A stretch of 64,000 nt of DNA from Pollenia angustigena (Eukaryota; Arthropoda; Insecta; Diptera; Polleniidae): assembly GCA_930367215.1 (NCBI GenBank), contig OV884059.1:157788511-157852510 (forward strand). The letters are read 5' to 3'. The position numbers and the translations under genes were made by a program. Position 1 is the first letter of the stretch; each line of letters starts with the position of its first letter. Shown here piece after piece: positions 10,540-21,198 of the stretch. Below the pieces are notes generated by a model that saw nothing but the letters and a program-made list of their open reading frames with translations, ran no database searches and was not told where the DNA came from.

Positions 10540-11840
10540 CAAGGCTGTCAGATATGGCGATTTCTCGCCAAACGTGACGATATTAAAACGTCTTTGGCGA
10601 TGGGATTTCCATTTGGCGACTGGCGACTTTTTTGGAGATTTCTGATTTAACTGGCGATTTAGTTGGCTATTTTTACCATTTTTATTATTTCAGCGATTTT
10701 TTTTTCAACAATTTGTAATTTTTTGTTATCATTACTCATTAAAAAGAAAAAAAACTGGCAACTTTTGTTCACATGATTTTTGTTTTGTTATCATTTCAAG
10801 TGAATTTTATTTCAGTCAATATTTAATTTTGATAGAATAAATGCAGGTCAAAACACCAGTAATGAAATCGATGAGGCTGAAGTGTACGTTCTTATAGACT
10901 TGTGTACTTAATTTAGTTTTTTTAACTGAATAATATAATACAATAAATTTCAAGTGTTTTTATCAAGAATAAAAACTGGGAATTAAGCACGAATAACAAA
11001 ATCTTTTGAAATTAAAATTTTGTATTCCCAAAAATTGAAATTACTTTTTGATAATAAACAGGCAAGTGCACGGCCTAAAAAACACTTAATTGACAACATC
11101 TTTTGTAAGTTGTTGTTGTTTTGTTTTTCTTAACCTACTTACAACTACAATTAATGTTAAGAGAATTTCAACTAATTGTAGTGGGGAATGTAAGATGAGA
11201 TAAACCCACTGTTGTTTATTGTTGATGTGTTTTGTTTAAACTTTGATATTATTACAAATAGAACTGTTGCTATAATTCTTATACGTTTAACAGTTTTATT
11301 TGGTTTAATATCTTTAGTTTTTCTAAAATCTTTATGGATGAAGTTTCCTGATGATCTGGCCTAAGCAACCAGTGAAATGCGCATAGGAATAGCTTATCCC
11401 ATCAACAATAAATTTCAAGTGTTTTTGTCAAGAATAAAAACTGGGAATTAAGCACGAATAACAAAATCTTTTGAAATTAAAATTTTGTATTCCCAAAAAT
11501 TGAAATTACTTTTTGATAATCTCCATTTTATGTTATTATAAAAAATAACAAAAACAAAACAAAATTTACATTGGGCGACTTTTTTGTATTTTTTCTCAGT
11601 TTTTGGCGATTTTTTTAAATTAAAAAAAAAAAAATATTAAACCCAATTAAGAATAAAAATTCCCCGGGAGTTTTTTGTCTTCTCTCATTTGTTATGTTAA
11701 TTTAATTGAAAAAATGGGAAAAAACTCCCAGGGAATTTTTATTCATAATTGGGCTGATTACAAAAACTGAACAAAATTGACGTTTGGCGATTTCGGACAT
11801 CCGGTTTGACGATGGAGCTCAAAAAAATCTGACAACCCTG
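10540..11840. mobile_element. 1301-bp hAT-type non-autonomous element with 8-bp target duplication
   Basis: Left end CAAGGCTGTCAGAT and right end ATCTGACAACCCTG form a 14-bp inverted repeat with two mismatches. Exact 8-bp duplications CCTGTATG flank it at 10532-10539 and 11841-11848. Ends near CAGGGTTG and 8-bp duplications are the hAT signature. GGCGA-rich subterminal words recur at both ends. Internally a 115-bp sequence occurs twice (10941-11055 and 11406-11520) with one difference seen. No transposase frame is recognised. It is inserted in the minus-strand non-LTR relic. Confidence 0.88.
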
Positions 11841-11848
11841 CCTGTATG

Positions 11849-12167
11849 GTAATTTGTACTGTGCTTTTGCAAGTTAATGAAATATTTAAAATTACTAAAT
11901 CTTGCTTGTGCAATAACTAAATCCGAATGACCGTTGTTTGTGCCGAATCTTCGATAAGAAGTAAACTTTGTTATATGAGAAAAATTCACGACAGCTATTT
12001 TTAGCATTGCTTCATCTACAGACTTTACTATTTTCAGCCAAACGGCTTGCGTAAAGAAAACATGGTTTGTCTGCAAAAAAACATGACAAGCAACAAACTT
12101 ACCAAAGTTAACATTTCACGAACGCTTTAATCGAAATAACAAAATAACAATAAGTAAGTAACTAAGT
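11849..12167. other. Junction between the non-LTR relic and the Helitron; no gene recognised
   Basis: The first 25 or so bases continue the non-LTR reading. A minus-strand open frame (11819-12076) contains RRFGTNNGHSDLVIAQARF, which I cannot place in a family. The Helitron 3' end (hairpin plus CTRR) should lie here, but I cannot pick it out. Confidence 0.4.
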
Positions 12168-13890
12168 CATAATACTTCTTTAAAAACAACATTTTTTGAA
12201 AATACGGAGGAGCAACCCTTTTTTAACATACCCTGTTTTCCATCTACATGCATCACTTTTACCTTAACATAAAAACTGGTTTGGGTAAATATATCCCCAC
12301 CCTCTCTAACGTATGACCTTGAGCTTTATTTATAGTGCTAGAAAACGCCAACCTTATAGGAAACTGTCTCCAACGCAAAATAAATGGTAGGTCGGGAGTC
12401 ATGGGAGCCAAATCAATCCTCGGAATAACTGCAGGATTGCCTTTTGCAGCGCCGGTTAATATAGTTGCGCATATTGGATTCTGTGACAATTGTGTAACTT
12501 GAAGTCTTGTGCCATTGCATAGCCCTCTTTTAGTGTTTAAATTCCTCAGAAGCATGATAATGGCTCCCACCTTGAGGAGGCATTCTAGATGTCGATAGAC
12601 TGTTTAAAAACTCCACCGGATAATTTTCCCGTTCAGCTATGTTATTGCTCTCCACCGTGTCAACGCTCAAAAATTTAAAACATTCACCCTCTAAAAGACT
12701 TAGTACTTCTTCATTAATTCTTAGGGCATAAAATGGCAAATTTACAATACTGTTCTACATCAGACGGCTTAAAACATTCACCGAAGATATTTTTAACGAT
12801 TGAGTTTCCAGCCAGCATTTCGTTTGGTAATGCAAAAATGTCCGCTCCAAATTCCGAGCTGATTTCCCCATTCCCCATTTTTAAAAGCCAATCTTTGTAA
12901 ATATTATCCACTGCACGAATATTGACTTTAAGTTGTAAAATTTTAATGTTGGACCAAAGATAAAAAAAACTTAATATATGATTCGATAATGGCGGTCCTG
13001 TGAGCATGTGGTACCACTGGTAAACATTGGCGAAAATCTCCTCCAAGAAGCACAACTTTACCTCCAAAAGGCTTGTTATTTTTTATCAATGTTTTAAGCA
13101 ACTTGTCAATAGCATTTAATGCATAGGTAGGTGCCAGTGTTGTCTCCTCCCAAATGATTACCCTAGCCTTTCTTATCTGCTTTGCATCCACTGAATTTGC
13201 TCTCATACTTGAAGTTGATGTTTCTGTCAATGGTGCTGGTAACTTGACTGAGATTGATATGTGCGGCCCCCTTTTAGAAGATTCGCTGCAATTCCTGTCG
13301 ACGCAACTGGTAATACAATATCCCCCTTTCCTCGAACTACGCATAATAAAGTTTTGTACAAATAAGTTTTCCCACTTACACCCGGTCCATCAAGAAAGAA
13401 ACAGTTAGTGCTGTGTTGACGATTGTATATTGCATCAATGATGGTTTGAAATGCATTTCTTTGCTCAACATTTAGACAAGATTGAAGCCTGGATCCTTCC
13501 ATATTTTCTTGTGATGTACTAAAAATATCTTGCATGTCGTTCGGAAGATTTTCGGAAGGTTTATTTAAACCGAAGTCTGTGCATGTCTTTTCATGCAAAA
13601 TAAAAATATTTTGTATTTGTTGTAGGGCAAAATATTCGAAAGTCTCACAACTTCGTGCTTAACATTTGTATCGGCGAACAAAATCTTTAACAAAGTGTTT
13701 AAGGTATTTATCCCAAAGTTTTCGTGTATGTACAGGACTTCCAAACATATGTAAGCGAAAAGCTGTCTGAGTGCAACTGGCATGCTCATTGCTATTGCCT
13801 CTTCAAGAATCAACTCCCAAACTGAAACTGAATTCGAATGGGTACAATGAAGAATAAATTCCAATAACTCAATATTATTATTTTTTAATT
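12168..13890 (-). pseudogene. Helitron PIF1-type helicase domain, multiply frameshifted
   Basis: Minus-strand frames together give a PIF1-like helicase: LNVEQRNAFQTIIDAI and Walker A GPGVSGKT near 13375, then VASTGIAA, a Walker B-like IIWEETTLAP (the family usually has WDE), VVLLGGDFRQCLPVVPHA, then MLLRNLNTKRGLCNGTRL near 12530, FPIRLAFSSTINKAQGHTLE near 12340, and IYLPKPVF. A C-terminal KVMHVDGKQGM...KNVVFKEVL ends at a stop at 12168-12170. At least four frame changes are needed, and the segment after KPVF is deleted. The rolling-circle Rep part is absent. In intact Helitrons this domain unwinds donor DNA during rolling-circle transposition. The order and motifs make the family call firm; the element's outer ends are not resolved. 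Confidence 0.88.
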
Positions 13891-14190
13891 TAGATGAATG
13901 TAAATAACAGTTACTTTCTCTTAGAATATGATTGTTCTTTAAATCACTTTACAAACAAATCTTGAAAATCAAGACAAAAACCCAATATATTTGTTAGTAA
14001 TTATGTATGTGATACAATAAGATTATCTCTACTTTTCAACAGCAGTATTAAAATCTGATTCCACTATTCTTTAAAAAATACATAATGCAAAATTGAGGGT
14101 TTTATGATGAAATAAGACATATGTACAGCCCGGAGACCGAAAATTAGGAATCTGACAATGCTATGATCTTCCTCAGACAGAGGGCTTTAA
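13891..14190. other. No gene seen
   Basis: AT-rich sequence upstream of the truncated Helitron helicase. The segment 14110-14160 shares short words (GACCGAAAATTAGG) with 14520-14545, possibly from one diverged repeat. Confidence 0.5.
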
Positions 14191-14429
14191 ATCTGTGGTG
14201 CCAAGCGATAACCGCCTAAATCAACTTAAGAAACAGTTGAGTTTAAATTTGTTTTTATTAAATATTGTTGAAATAAATACAACTATCGCTATAATTTTTT
14301 TATCTTAGCATTGGGGGGGTACGAATCTTTGATTCTGAATGACTTGTTTTCTTATGCAAATAATTTTTTCAGAAGCGCAAGCATAAAAAACTATTTCGAC
14401 TTAGACGGTTATTGCTTGTGACCACAGAT
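14191..14429. mobile_element. 239-bp MITE with ATCTGTGGT ends
   Basis: ATCTGTGGTGCCAAGCGATA at the left is matched in inverse at the right by TATTGCTTGTGACCACAGAT; the inverted pair continues into ACCGYCTAARTC, giving about 32 bp with a few mismatches. TA dinucleotides lie just outside both ends, but a target duplication is not certain. Confidence 0.7.
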
Positions 14430-15626
14430 ATATAAAAAGTGTCATTAGGAAAACGCAAAAGTTTCCTGCAAAAAATATAAGAAAAAGTGAATGGCTTATT
14501 CAATGACCACGCCCACCGCCCATAGACCGAAAATCAAAAATCGGGCTCTGTCTTGCACCAGTGGAGCAAATGAGCTTTACGTATGCCAAATTTCATCTTT
14601 CTGCGACGTCAGACGGCTTCAGAAAGCCGCGGAAATAGAACCGGACATACATCCGGACAAACAACGAAATTATATAGATAAATTTGTTTTTTAATCCAAA
14701 TTTAGATTCAAATAGAACAAATTTTTAAGAAAGTTAGGTTGTAAGAATTTTGCCCACCAGTAAGATTAATTCGACCTCATTCCCTAGAAAAACTCAATTT
14801 TGTTTAAAAATATCCCATTTAATTTTCCTTCAATTAAATCACTACTAAGTTAATATTACCAATTATACTGAAAAATATAACATTATTTTCTTCACACTGA
14901 CAAACAATAAAAAACAACGAATGAAATGAAATTCACAATTTATTTAACGTATTTTTATGTTCATATAAATCTTCTGTTTTCTTTTTTAAATTTAATCCTC
15001 ACGAAAAAACTATAAAATTAAATTGACCCTTTTTCATGTTTTTGAAAACTTTTCATATTGTGAGAAGGCATTAAATAATATTGAATATTTTTGTCATCAA
15101 TGGATTATCCTCTCGCTTTTTTTTTTGCTGTAACTTAAATTTTATGCATTGTTGTATTTTTTTAGGTTTTTCCACTTTTACAGAGAATAAATGCATTTAT
15201 ATGCAACCAACAAAGAATGAACTCACCACAGGCATATATCAGTGTACGCTGTGATAAATGTACGTGTGTTTATACATGTGTTTGGGTGGCTTGAACAAAA
15301 ATGCATCCTTTTATATTTATTTGTTAATAAAGGATACAGCAAACACGTCTATAGACAACTTAACTTAAATAATAAAAAATGATATTCCAACCACACACAT
15401 AACAGACCACAAAAGCTTTAGTCATCTTCAGTAATGTCATCATAAACGACCAAAAATATTGTAATATTTGGTTGTTGGATCGCACAGTGGCCTGTTTCCT
15501 AAAAAAAATAGAGCATTTTAAAGAGAAATCGTTCAGTGCTTTCTTTTCAAGTCGTTCAAAGCTGTTGCTTTATTCACATATTCATAATGAGGACGCTCAA
15601 GAGAAGTGTTAAATTGTGCTGTATAA
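14430..15626. other. No gene seen
   Basis: The stretch 14490-14690 holds CACGCCCACC and a run ending CGGACATACATCCGGAC, vocabulary shared with the mini-me-like elements at 27.8-29.4 kb, so it is probably a fragment of that class. The remainder is AT-rich with no recognised structure. Confidence 0.45.
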
Positions 15627-15900
15627 CCCAATAAAAAATGAAGCTTCGAACGAAGCAGGTTTGTAAATGATAAATGTAAAAGTTTTGCTTACCATCTCGC
15701 TTACGGAGGAGATGAGTTTTATATGGGGAGTTCCCACTTTGAAGCAATACATTTTTGACACATAAAGCGCATTATTCAGCGCATATAAAAGCTGTTGGAT
15801 GTAACGATCAGCTTTACACACTGAATGTTTTGATACATTTATTTTTTAGTATTCTCCCTTACAAACCTGCTTCGTAGTAAGGGAATGCCGTAGCACTTGA
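15627..15900. mobile_element. Repeat related to the element at 1092-1878
   Basis: It begins CCCAATAAAAAATGAAGC (compare CCCAGTAAAAAACGGTGC at 1092). It holds inverted blocks GAAGCAGGTTTGTAA near 15645 and TTACAAACCTGCTTC near 15856, and shares ATATGGSGAATTCCCAC-like sequence with 1185-1205. The right terminus is not found. Confidence 0.5.
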
Positions 15901-16126
15901 AATTTTATTTTTTCCTGTTTGAAATGTTTTTGGTAAACATTCTCATCTAACGAACTAAAGCCCAAAATTTAGTAACCATGAATCGATGTAGTCGTTTACG
16001 TTTCAGAAGGGTTAATTTTGAAACAGCTCTTCAGAAGTGATGTCACAAGCACCAACGAAGAGTTAACTGTTCAGTGGTATAAAAATAAGCTGAACAGAAA
16101 ATGACAAAAAATTTGTTGGATTTAAT

Positions 16127-16652
16127 AGGCTTTTTAACATCTACCATCAAAGATGTAGGAAATGTGAAACACTCGTTTACATTTCTCACATCTAACATCT
16201 TCCATCAAACAAAAATGTCACCATTTTTGAAAAAAAAAAAACAAATGTTTTTAAAATAAGAAATGTTTTTTTCTACAAACGTGCCAAAATTTATAAAGAA
16301 ACCACAAAAATGTATTTGAAGTTCCATTTGTTTAAAAATATAAAAAATACTTTTAAACAAAAAACATTGCAATAAAAGAGAAAACTTGACAAATGGTAAC
16401 GCTGCTTTAACAAATTTGTTTTTGTCAGTGATGCCACAATAATAATACAACTTATTGCCACTTTTCTAGTGCTGACACTAAAATAATCGAAAGAAGGTTA
16501 ATGGAATAAAATGAGATAGTTACACTTTTAAAGATGTTGAAATATTTTGGTTTTTAGCCCCATGTATTTCTTATGGAAAGATGTTAACATCTTCGTAAAT
16601 TGTAGCAAATTCATGTTAGATGTTAGATGTTGATCAGTGTAAAAGGCTATAA
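16127..16652. mobile_element. MITE-like element with ATAGGCTTTTTAACATCTA ends
   Basis: The left end ATAGGCTTTTTAACATCTAC is matched in inverse by the right end, ...AGATGTTGATCAGTGTAAAAGGCTATAA. Repeated AACATCTA/TAGATGTT words occur subterminally. The middle holds a T- and A-rich region without coding signal. The boundaries are approximate. Confidence 0.5.
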
Positions 16653-16775
16653 ACCTGTTTATCAAAGGTACGGCGAAATCTCATAAAATCAAAGAATGAA
16701 GTTGTAATAAAATATTTCGCATAAAGTGTATGGAGAACTTTTGTAGCCCAAAGTCGTTATTTAAATATTTGTATG

Positions 16776-17978
16776 CCCTCCACCACAATTAGTTGTGAAG
16801 AGGGTATATTAAGTATGTCATTCCGTGTGAAACTTTTTTATTATTCATCTCAGACCCCATAAAGTACATATATTCTGGGTCCTTGAGTAATTCTAAGTCG
16901 ATTTAGCCATGTCCGTCTATCTGTCCGTCTGTTGAAAACACGCTCACTTTCGAACAACTCAAAAGAAATGAAAAAACTTGGTGCCAAATTGCTTGTAGTT
17001 ATCCTAAGCAGTTTGGGATTGAAATCCAGCAAAATCGGTTCAGTAGGACCAGAGCTATGAATCAAAATGTGGAACCACCACCTAAAAAAATTGATAATTT
17101 TGTTAGAAAAAATAACATAAATGCTGGAACAAGGCACGGAATGAGATAAGATAAGACTGGAAATCACGCTGTTAAATTTCATGAAGATCCGTCCATAATT
17201 TACCCAAAGCCCCATATAAACACTACTCCCGGAAAACAGCTTAGTACGCATAAAACCGTAAAAAGTAACGCTAGCGTAACAGTTTTTTAGGACTAGAAAT
17301 AACACTGTGAAATTTCGTGACGATCGGTCCATAATTTACCTTAGGCCCCATATAAACCCTAATACCGAAAAACAGTTTAGTACGACTAACACTGTAAAAA
17401 ATAATGCAATCATAACAAATTTTGGCTCGTCACATTTAAATAGGACTATAAATGATACTGTGAAATTTCGTGAAGATCGGTACATAATTTACCTTAGGCC
17501 CCATAGAAACCCTACTCCCGGAAAACAGATTAGTACACCCAAAACCATAATTAATAATGATATCATAACAGAAATTGGTACATCACAGTTTGAAAGGACT
17601 AGAAATGACGCTGTGAAATTTCGTGACGATCGGTCCATAATTTACTTTAGGCCCCATAGAAATCCTACTCCCGGAAAACAGTTTAGTACACCCAAAACCA
17701 TAATTAATAATGATATCATAACAGAAATTGGTACATCACAGTTTTAAAGGACTAGAAATGACGCTGTGAAATTTCGTGATGATCGGTCCATAATTTACCC
17801 TAGGCCCCATATAAACCCTACTACCGGAAAACAGTTTAGTCACCTAAAACCATAATTAATAACAAATCGTCACAGTTTAAGATAATAATAACATCATACA
17901 GATATTACTTCTTTAACATTCGAACTGTCGGTGGAGGGTATCAAAGATTCGGTACAGCCGAATATAGCGCTCTAACTG
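16776..17978 (-). mobile_element. mini-me/DINE-1-like element containing a 153-bp tandem array
   Basis: At the high-coordinate end is the hairpin CGGCTGT/TTCGGTACAGCCGAATATAG, preceded by GGTGGAGGGTAT. At the low end is a second hairpin, CCTCCACCACAATTAG / TTGTGAAGAGGGTATA, and about 120 bp inside it GTCCGTCTATCTGTCCGTC, a GTCY-type run. This order of hairpin end, GTCY run and hairpin end is what fly mini-me/DINE-1 repeats show. A second copy lies at 61485-62530 in the opposite orientation. Assignment to the DINE-1 (Helitron-related) class is inference. Confidence 0.6.
17287..17860 (+). repeat. 153-bp tandem repeat, about four units, frame-preserving
   Basis: Units begin GGACTAGAAAT at 17290, 17443, 17596 and 17749, an exact 153-bp period (51 codons). 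Because 153 is a multiple of three and the unit has no stop in one frame, an open frame (17307-17747) runs through three units. It encodes a basic repeat of the type VKFRDDRSIIYLRPH...NPTPGKQFSTPKT...TSQF. The same frame is open in the copy at 61718-62152. No known domain is recognised, and the frame lacks a plausible start context. Confidence 0.85.
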
Positions 17979-19312
17979 GTTTTTTCTTAAAGTAGATAAA
18001 CAGCACCAGTTGCTGCTTTTTATATCAAATCGATTTATTGCTGTCCATTAGTTTAAAGAATGAAAATCAAACGATTACGTTTGAAAACTGAGCAAAAAAA
18101 TTTCAGATATTTTTATAGATATGTATTTTTTATATACTAAAATTTAAAAAAATTCCCCACCTTCCCGAATCCTTTTACTTTTTCTATTAACTCTTAAACA
18201 TCAGAGATGGCAAAGTCAGTTTTTAAATTGTACAAAGTTTCTACTTAAATTGTACTTTTTTTCAACTGAATTACACATCTTGTAATATTAATGGAGTTTG
18301 CATAGATCACGCTTAAACTCAAATAATCTACAATTTTCTGATAAAACATTGCCAAAGCAGTCATAGAGCTATGACTAGCACCCAATTCATACGATAATTT
18401 TTACGATCTCTCTATTTGTTGGTGGCGAACGGTGTTGAGGACAATGAGAAGTAAACAAAAAGACTCGGTTTGCGTTTTGCATAATTTTTTTTATATATTT
18501 CTCTTTAAACTAACTTTTTTTTCTTCGTGTTACGTTTTATTCCTTTTTTTAATTTGCGGTGTCATGTTGAAAATTAAAAAAGACATTCCACTCAAAATCA
18601 TCGTATGCACGCAAATGATTTTTGAAAGTTGCCTGAACAGGGAATTAGTTAACGAAATACGATTTCGGGATTGAATCAACTTAATAGTACTTGAATCAAG
18701 CGCATTTTGAGATTTGTTCGATCTTAGTTTTACTTAAATCAATCTCATTTTCGGATTATTTCAAGTACGAATTCGCGATTGATCATAGATAAGTGTAGTA
18801 TTTCGCGACTGAAAATCCGTACTTGATTCAAGAAAATTTGTACTCATCGTACTATTAATACCGCTTCGGATTGATTTGAGTATGGATGGATTGATTTTTC
18901 TTCTTATTGTGCAAATTGAGTATTATTTTACGTTTCAGTATCGAAATGTAAAAAAAAAAAAAAATAAGTATAATCCTGCCAATTTTGCCCAAGGCCCATC
19001 TATTAGGTCTGCTTACTTGAACAAAAACAAAAAACGACATGTATTTTGTTTCTGTAAAATTTCTTTTTAGTTGTCAAAAACTTACTACCACATATACAAA
19101 GCAAAAGGAAAAAACATGTATGTGTGGCATACCATAAACGTATGTGTGGGAAAAAACAATAAACGTAAACAAACATATACCATGTGCATGTAAGCAAAAT
19201 GTAAACAACTTTTGACAACTAAAAAGAACATAAACAATGATCATCAGGCTTCTTGCGCAGACCTATTCAATGGGCCTTGATTTTGCCAACTCTGGTATTC
19301 ATACAAGCCAGT
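17979..19312. other. No gene seen
   Basis: AT-rich. GTACTTGA/TTCAAGTAC words at 18660-18860 resemble those at 6230-6480. A loose inverted pair CAAGGCCCAT...AGGTCTG (18990-19010) and CAGACCT...ATGGGCCTTG (19258-19281) may mark a worn foldback. Open frames here overlap it on both strands and look non-coding. Confidence 0.45.
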
Positions 19313-19860
19313 GTTGCCACTTTCTGAGTTATTTCCCGAATTGGGTGTAATTTTTATTGGCGTGGGTAATTTCTTAAAGGTGTAAATCAAGTGTATCTTG
19401 AAATTATTTCTTTAGATAGCCAAATAAAATCAAGATTTGAATTTTATTTAATTTTAAATATTATTGATAAAAAATGCATAGTTTTCTGGACGTCAATCGT
19501 TTAATATATATTTTTAAAAGTTAGGTAAAAATTATCGCCAGATGGACTCTCAGATTTGGATCAAGATGACTGTCATAGTATTTTAGAACCCGAAGTTTAT
19601 TGGAAAAAGTTATTCAAACTAGAAACTAAAGGGGGAGATATGTTTTAAATGTTCCAACATATAATAAATTTTATTGTATTTTGCACCTTTCAAAGGCTTT
19701 AGTTGGGAGAATATTTAGTGCACTTAGCAGTTCTAAAACGGAATTATGAAAGAGACAGTTGTATAAAACCTTTGCAGGAATTTTATTTTCTTAATAAAGT
19801 CTTAAAGGTGTATTTAAGGGACATGAAACTTAAAATTGTAAAAAATATAAAAAATTAATT
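19313..19860 (+). pseudogene. hAT transposase C-terminal (dimerisation) relic
   Basis: A hAT-like end CAGTGTTGCCAC sits at 19313. Downstream, SDLDQDDCHSILEPEVYWKK in one frame is followed after a shift by NVPTYNKFYCILHLSKALVG and RIFSALSSSKTEL, near 19660-19745. The pattern of aromatic residues, leucines, then RIFSALxxxKTxL is the hAT C-terminal dimerisation motif. A stop follows directly. No DDE core or zinc finger is present, so this is only the last fifth of a transposase. Confidence 0.6.
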
Positions 19861-20122
19861 TTAATCCAAGATCAATGCACCGACATTAATATTTGAAACC
19901 GATTTCTTGCATATAAGTACCGCGCATGTCCTTGTAGACGTCCAATGTTGGCTTTTTTTTTGTTCATTGCTGACTGTATGTCACGAATGACATGCACAAT
20001 GTTGGCCTTCAAATCGGCAGATTTTGGTGGCTTATCATCATAAACCAATGACTTTACGTAGCCCCACGGGATGTAATCGACAGGTGTCAAATCCCACGAC
20101 CTTGGATGCTAATTGACCAGTT

Positions 20123-21036
20123 CCCATGTTCTGTAACTCCCGTGTCGAGAAACTTTTCGATTGAAACGTAAGAAATGAATCATAAATTCATAAATTGAAA
20201 TACATTTTCACGTAAGGAAATAACAGAATTTACAGAAAAAGTGCGTCTATAAAATTTTGAGTAGAAAGTTCGCGCTGTCAAATAAACTCACGAATAAAAA
20301 TGGGGTGAAAAAAAATTTAACACAAAAAAATATATTAAATGAGGCTATCAGCGCAGAAGTGGTGTAACCCCAGACTACTTATTATGAGATAATGAGGAGT
20401 TAACACTACTATTGCACTTTACTACTTGGTTGTAACGGCCCGTGCAAAAACTATGTTTCTAGCGCCATCTGTTTTGGATCCAAACAGTTGGCTTGCTCGA
20501 CTATTGCACTGTAGAGAACAGTGGAAAAAACATATCTGACACCAGAACCGTAGCCAAATTAAATTGTGGGTTACACCACTTCTGCGCTGATAGCCTCAAA
20601 TATGCAAAATGCTATACATAATAAAACGGAAGAGATAAGTACTTTGGTTGATATTTTCATTGTTTAATTATTTTGATTTTAACATTTTTGAAAAAAATTC
20701 GAATGTTTTCAAAGCAATTTTGTAAACAACAATTTAAGTCGCACTTTACATTATTTGGTTTAGCCGGCGGTTGTATTTTCGCCGCCGTTATTGATTATTT
20801 TTATTTTAGTAAATTTTGGTCGCCGTCAACGATGTGTGAATGGCGTTTTTAACGTCTGCAATTTCAAATCGGCCTCGAGTGGAATATTATGACATAACGT
20901 AACGACGTAATCTCCTTTGATAGTTTTGGACATGAGTTACGGACAAACTTTTTTCTCACTTTTCGAGAAACGATGGAATATCTTGTTTCACATCTTTTCG
21001 ATGTGAGAAGTTCTCACCAAAGTTACAGAACATGGG
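20123..21036. mobile_element. 914-bp element with CCCATGTTCTGTAACT ends
   Basis: CCCATGTTCTGTAACT at the left is repeated in inverse (AGTTACAGAACATGGG) at the right. CAG lies just outside on both sides with two intervening bases. The end sequence GAGAAACTTTTCGAT also has a partner at the right end. It interrupts the mariner relic. A second, one-ended copy lies at about 50131-51000. The superfamily is unclear, and no transposase is seen. Confidence 0.65.
20340..20598. mobile_element. 259-bp MITE with perfect 31-bp inverted repeats
   Basis: TGAGGCTATCAGCGCAGAAG... (31 bp) at 20340-20370 is matched exactly in inverse at 20568-20598. It is nested inside the CCCATG element, which is itself nested in the mariner relic. 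The perfect ends suggest a recent insertion. Target duplication is ambiguous in the A-rich flanks. Confidence 0.85.
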
Positions 21037-21198
21037 TACAGGTTATTTTCTCGAAATCAACATATCGACTTCATATTGGAAAAAATGAGTTGCGCCATTG
21101 AAATCATGAAGTCGCCTAGAAGTTGCGCGATTCGATGGCGGATTTTTAGTGTAAATTTGGATAATTTGGTAGCGCTGTTCAACAATGAATCTATTCAT

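Larger units (their letters stand above)
19872..21198 (-). pseudogene. Mariner transposase relic with internal deletion, split by a TIR element
   Basis: The minus-strand start near 21198 reads MNRFIVEQRYQIIQIYTKN, the usual N-terminus of rosa-type mariner transposases. It then jumps, after SRRLHDFN, to GATH, a remnant of the DGATCH motif, so most of the DNA-binding and catalytic region is deleted. The element at 20123-21036 follows. Below it the C-terminus continues as HPRSWDLTPVDYIPWGYVKS and LKANIVHVIRDI. The conserved NWPPRSCDLTP motif is altered (stop and substitutions). It cannot encode a working transposase. Confidence 0.78.

Noticed and set aside
11819..12076. 85-codon minus-strand frame as a host gene exon
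   Set aside because: No recognisable domain; it spans the right end of a hAT-type element and a Helitron/non-LTR junction.
16205..16450. Phe-rich 81-codon minus-strand frame as a membrane protein
   Set aside because: It sits in a T-rich MITE-like interior; no homology, and composition alone explains the hydrophobicity.
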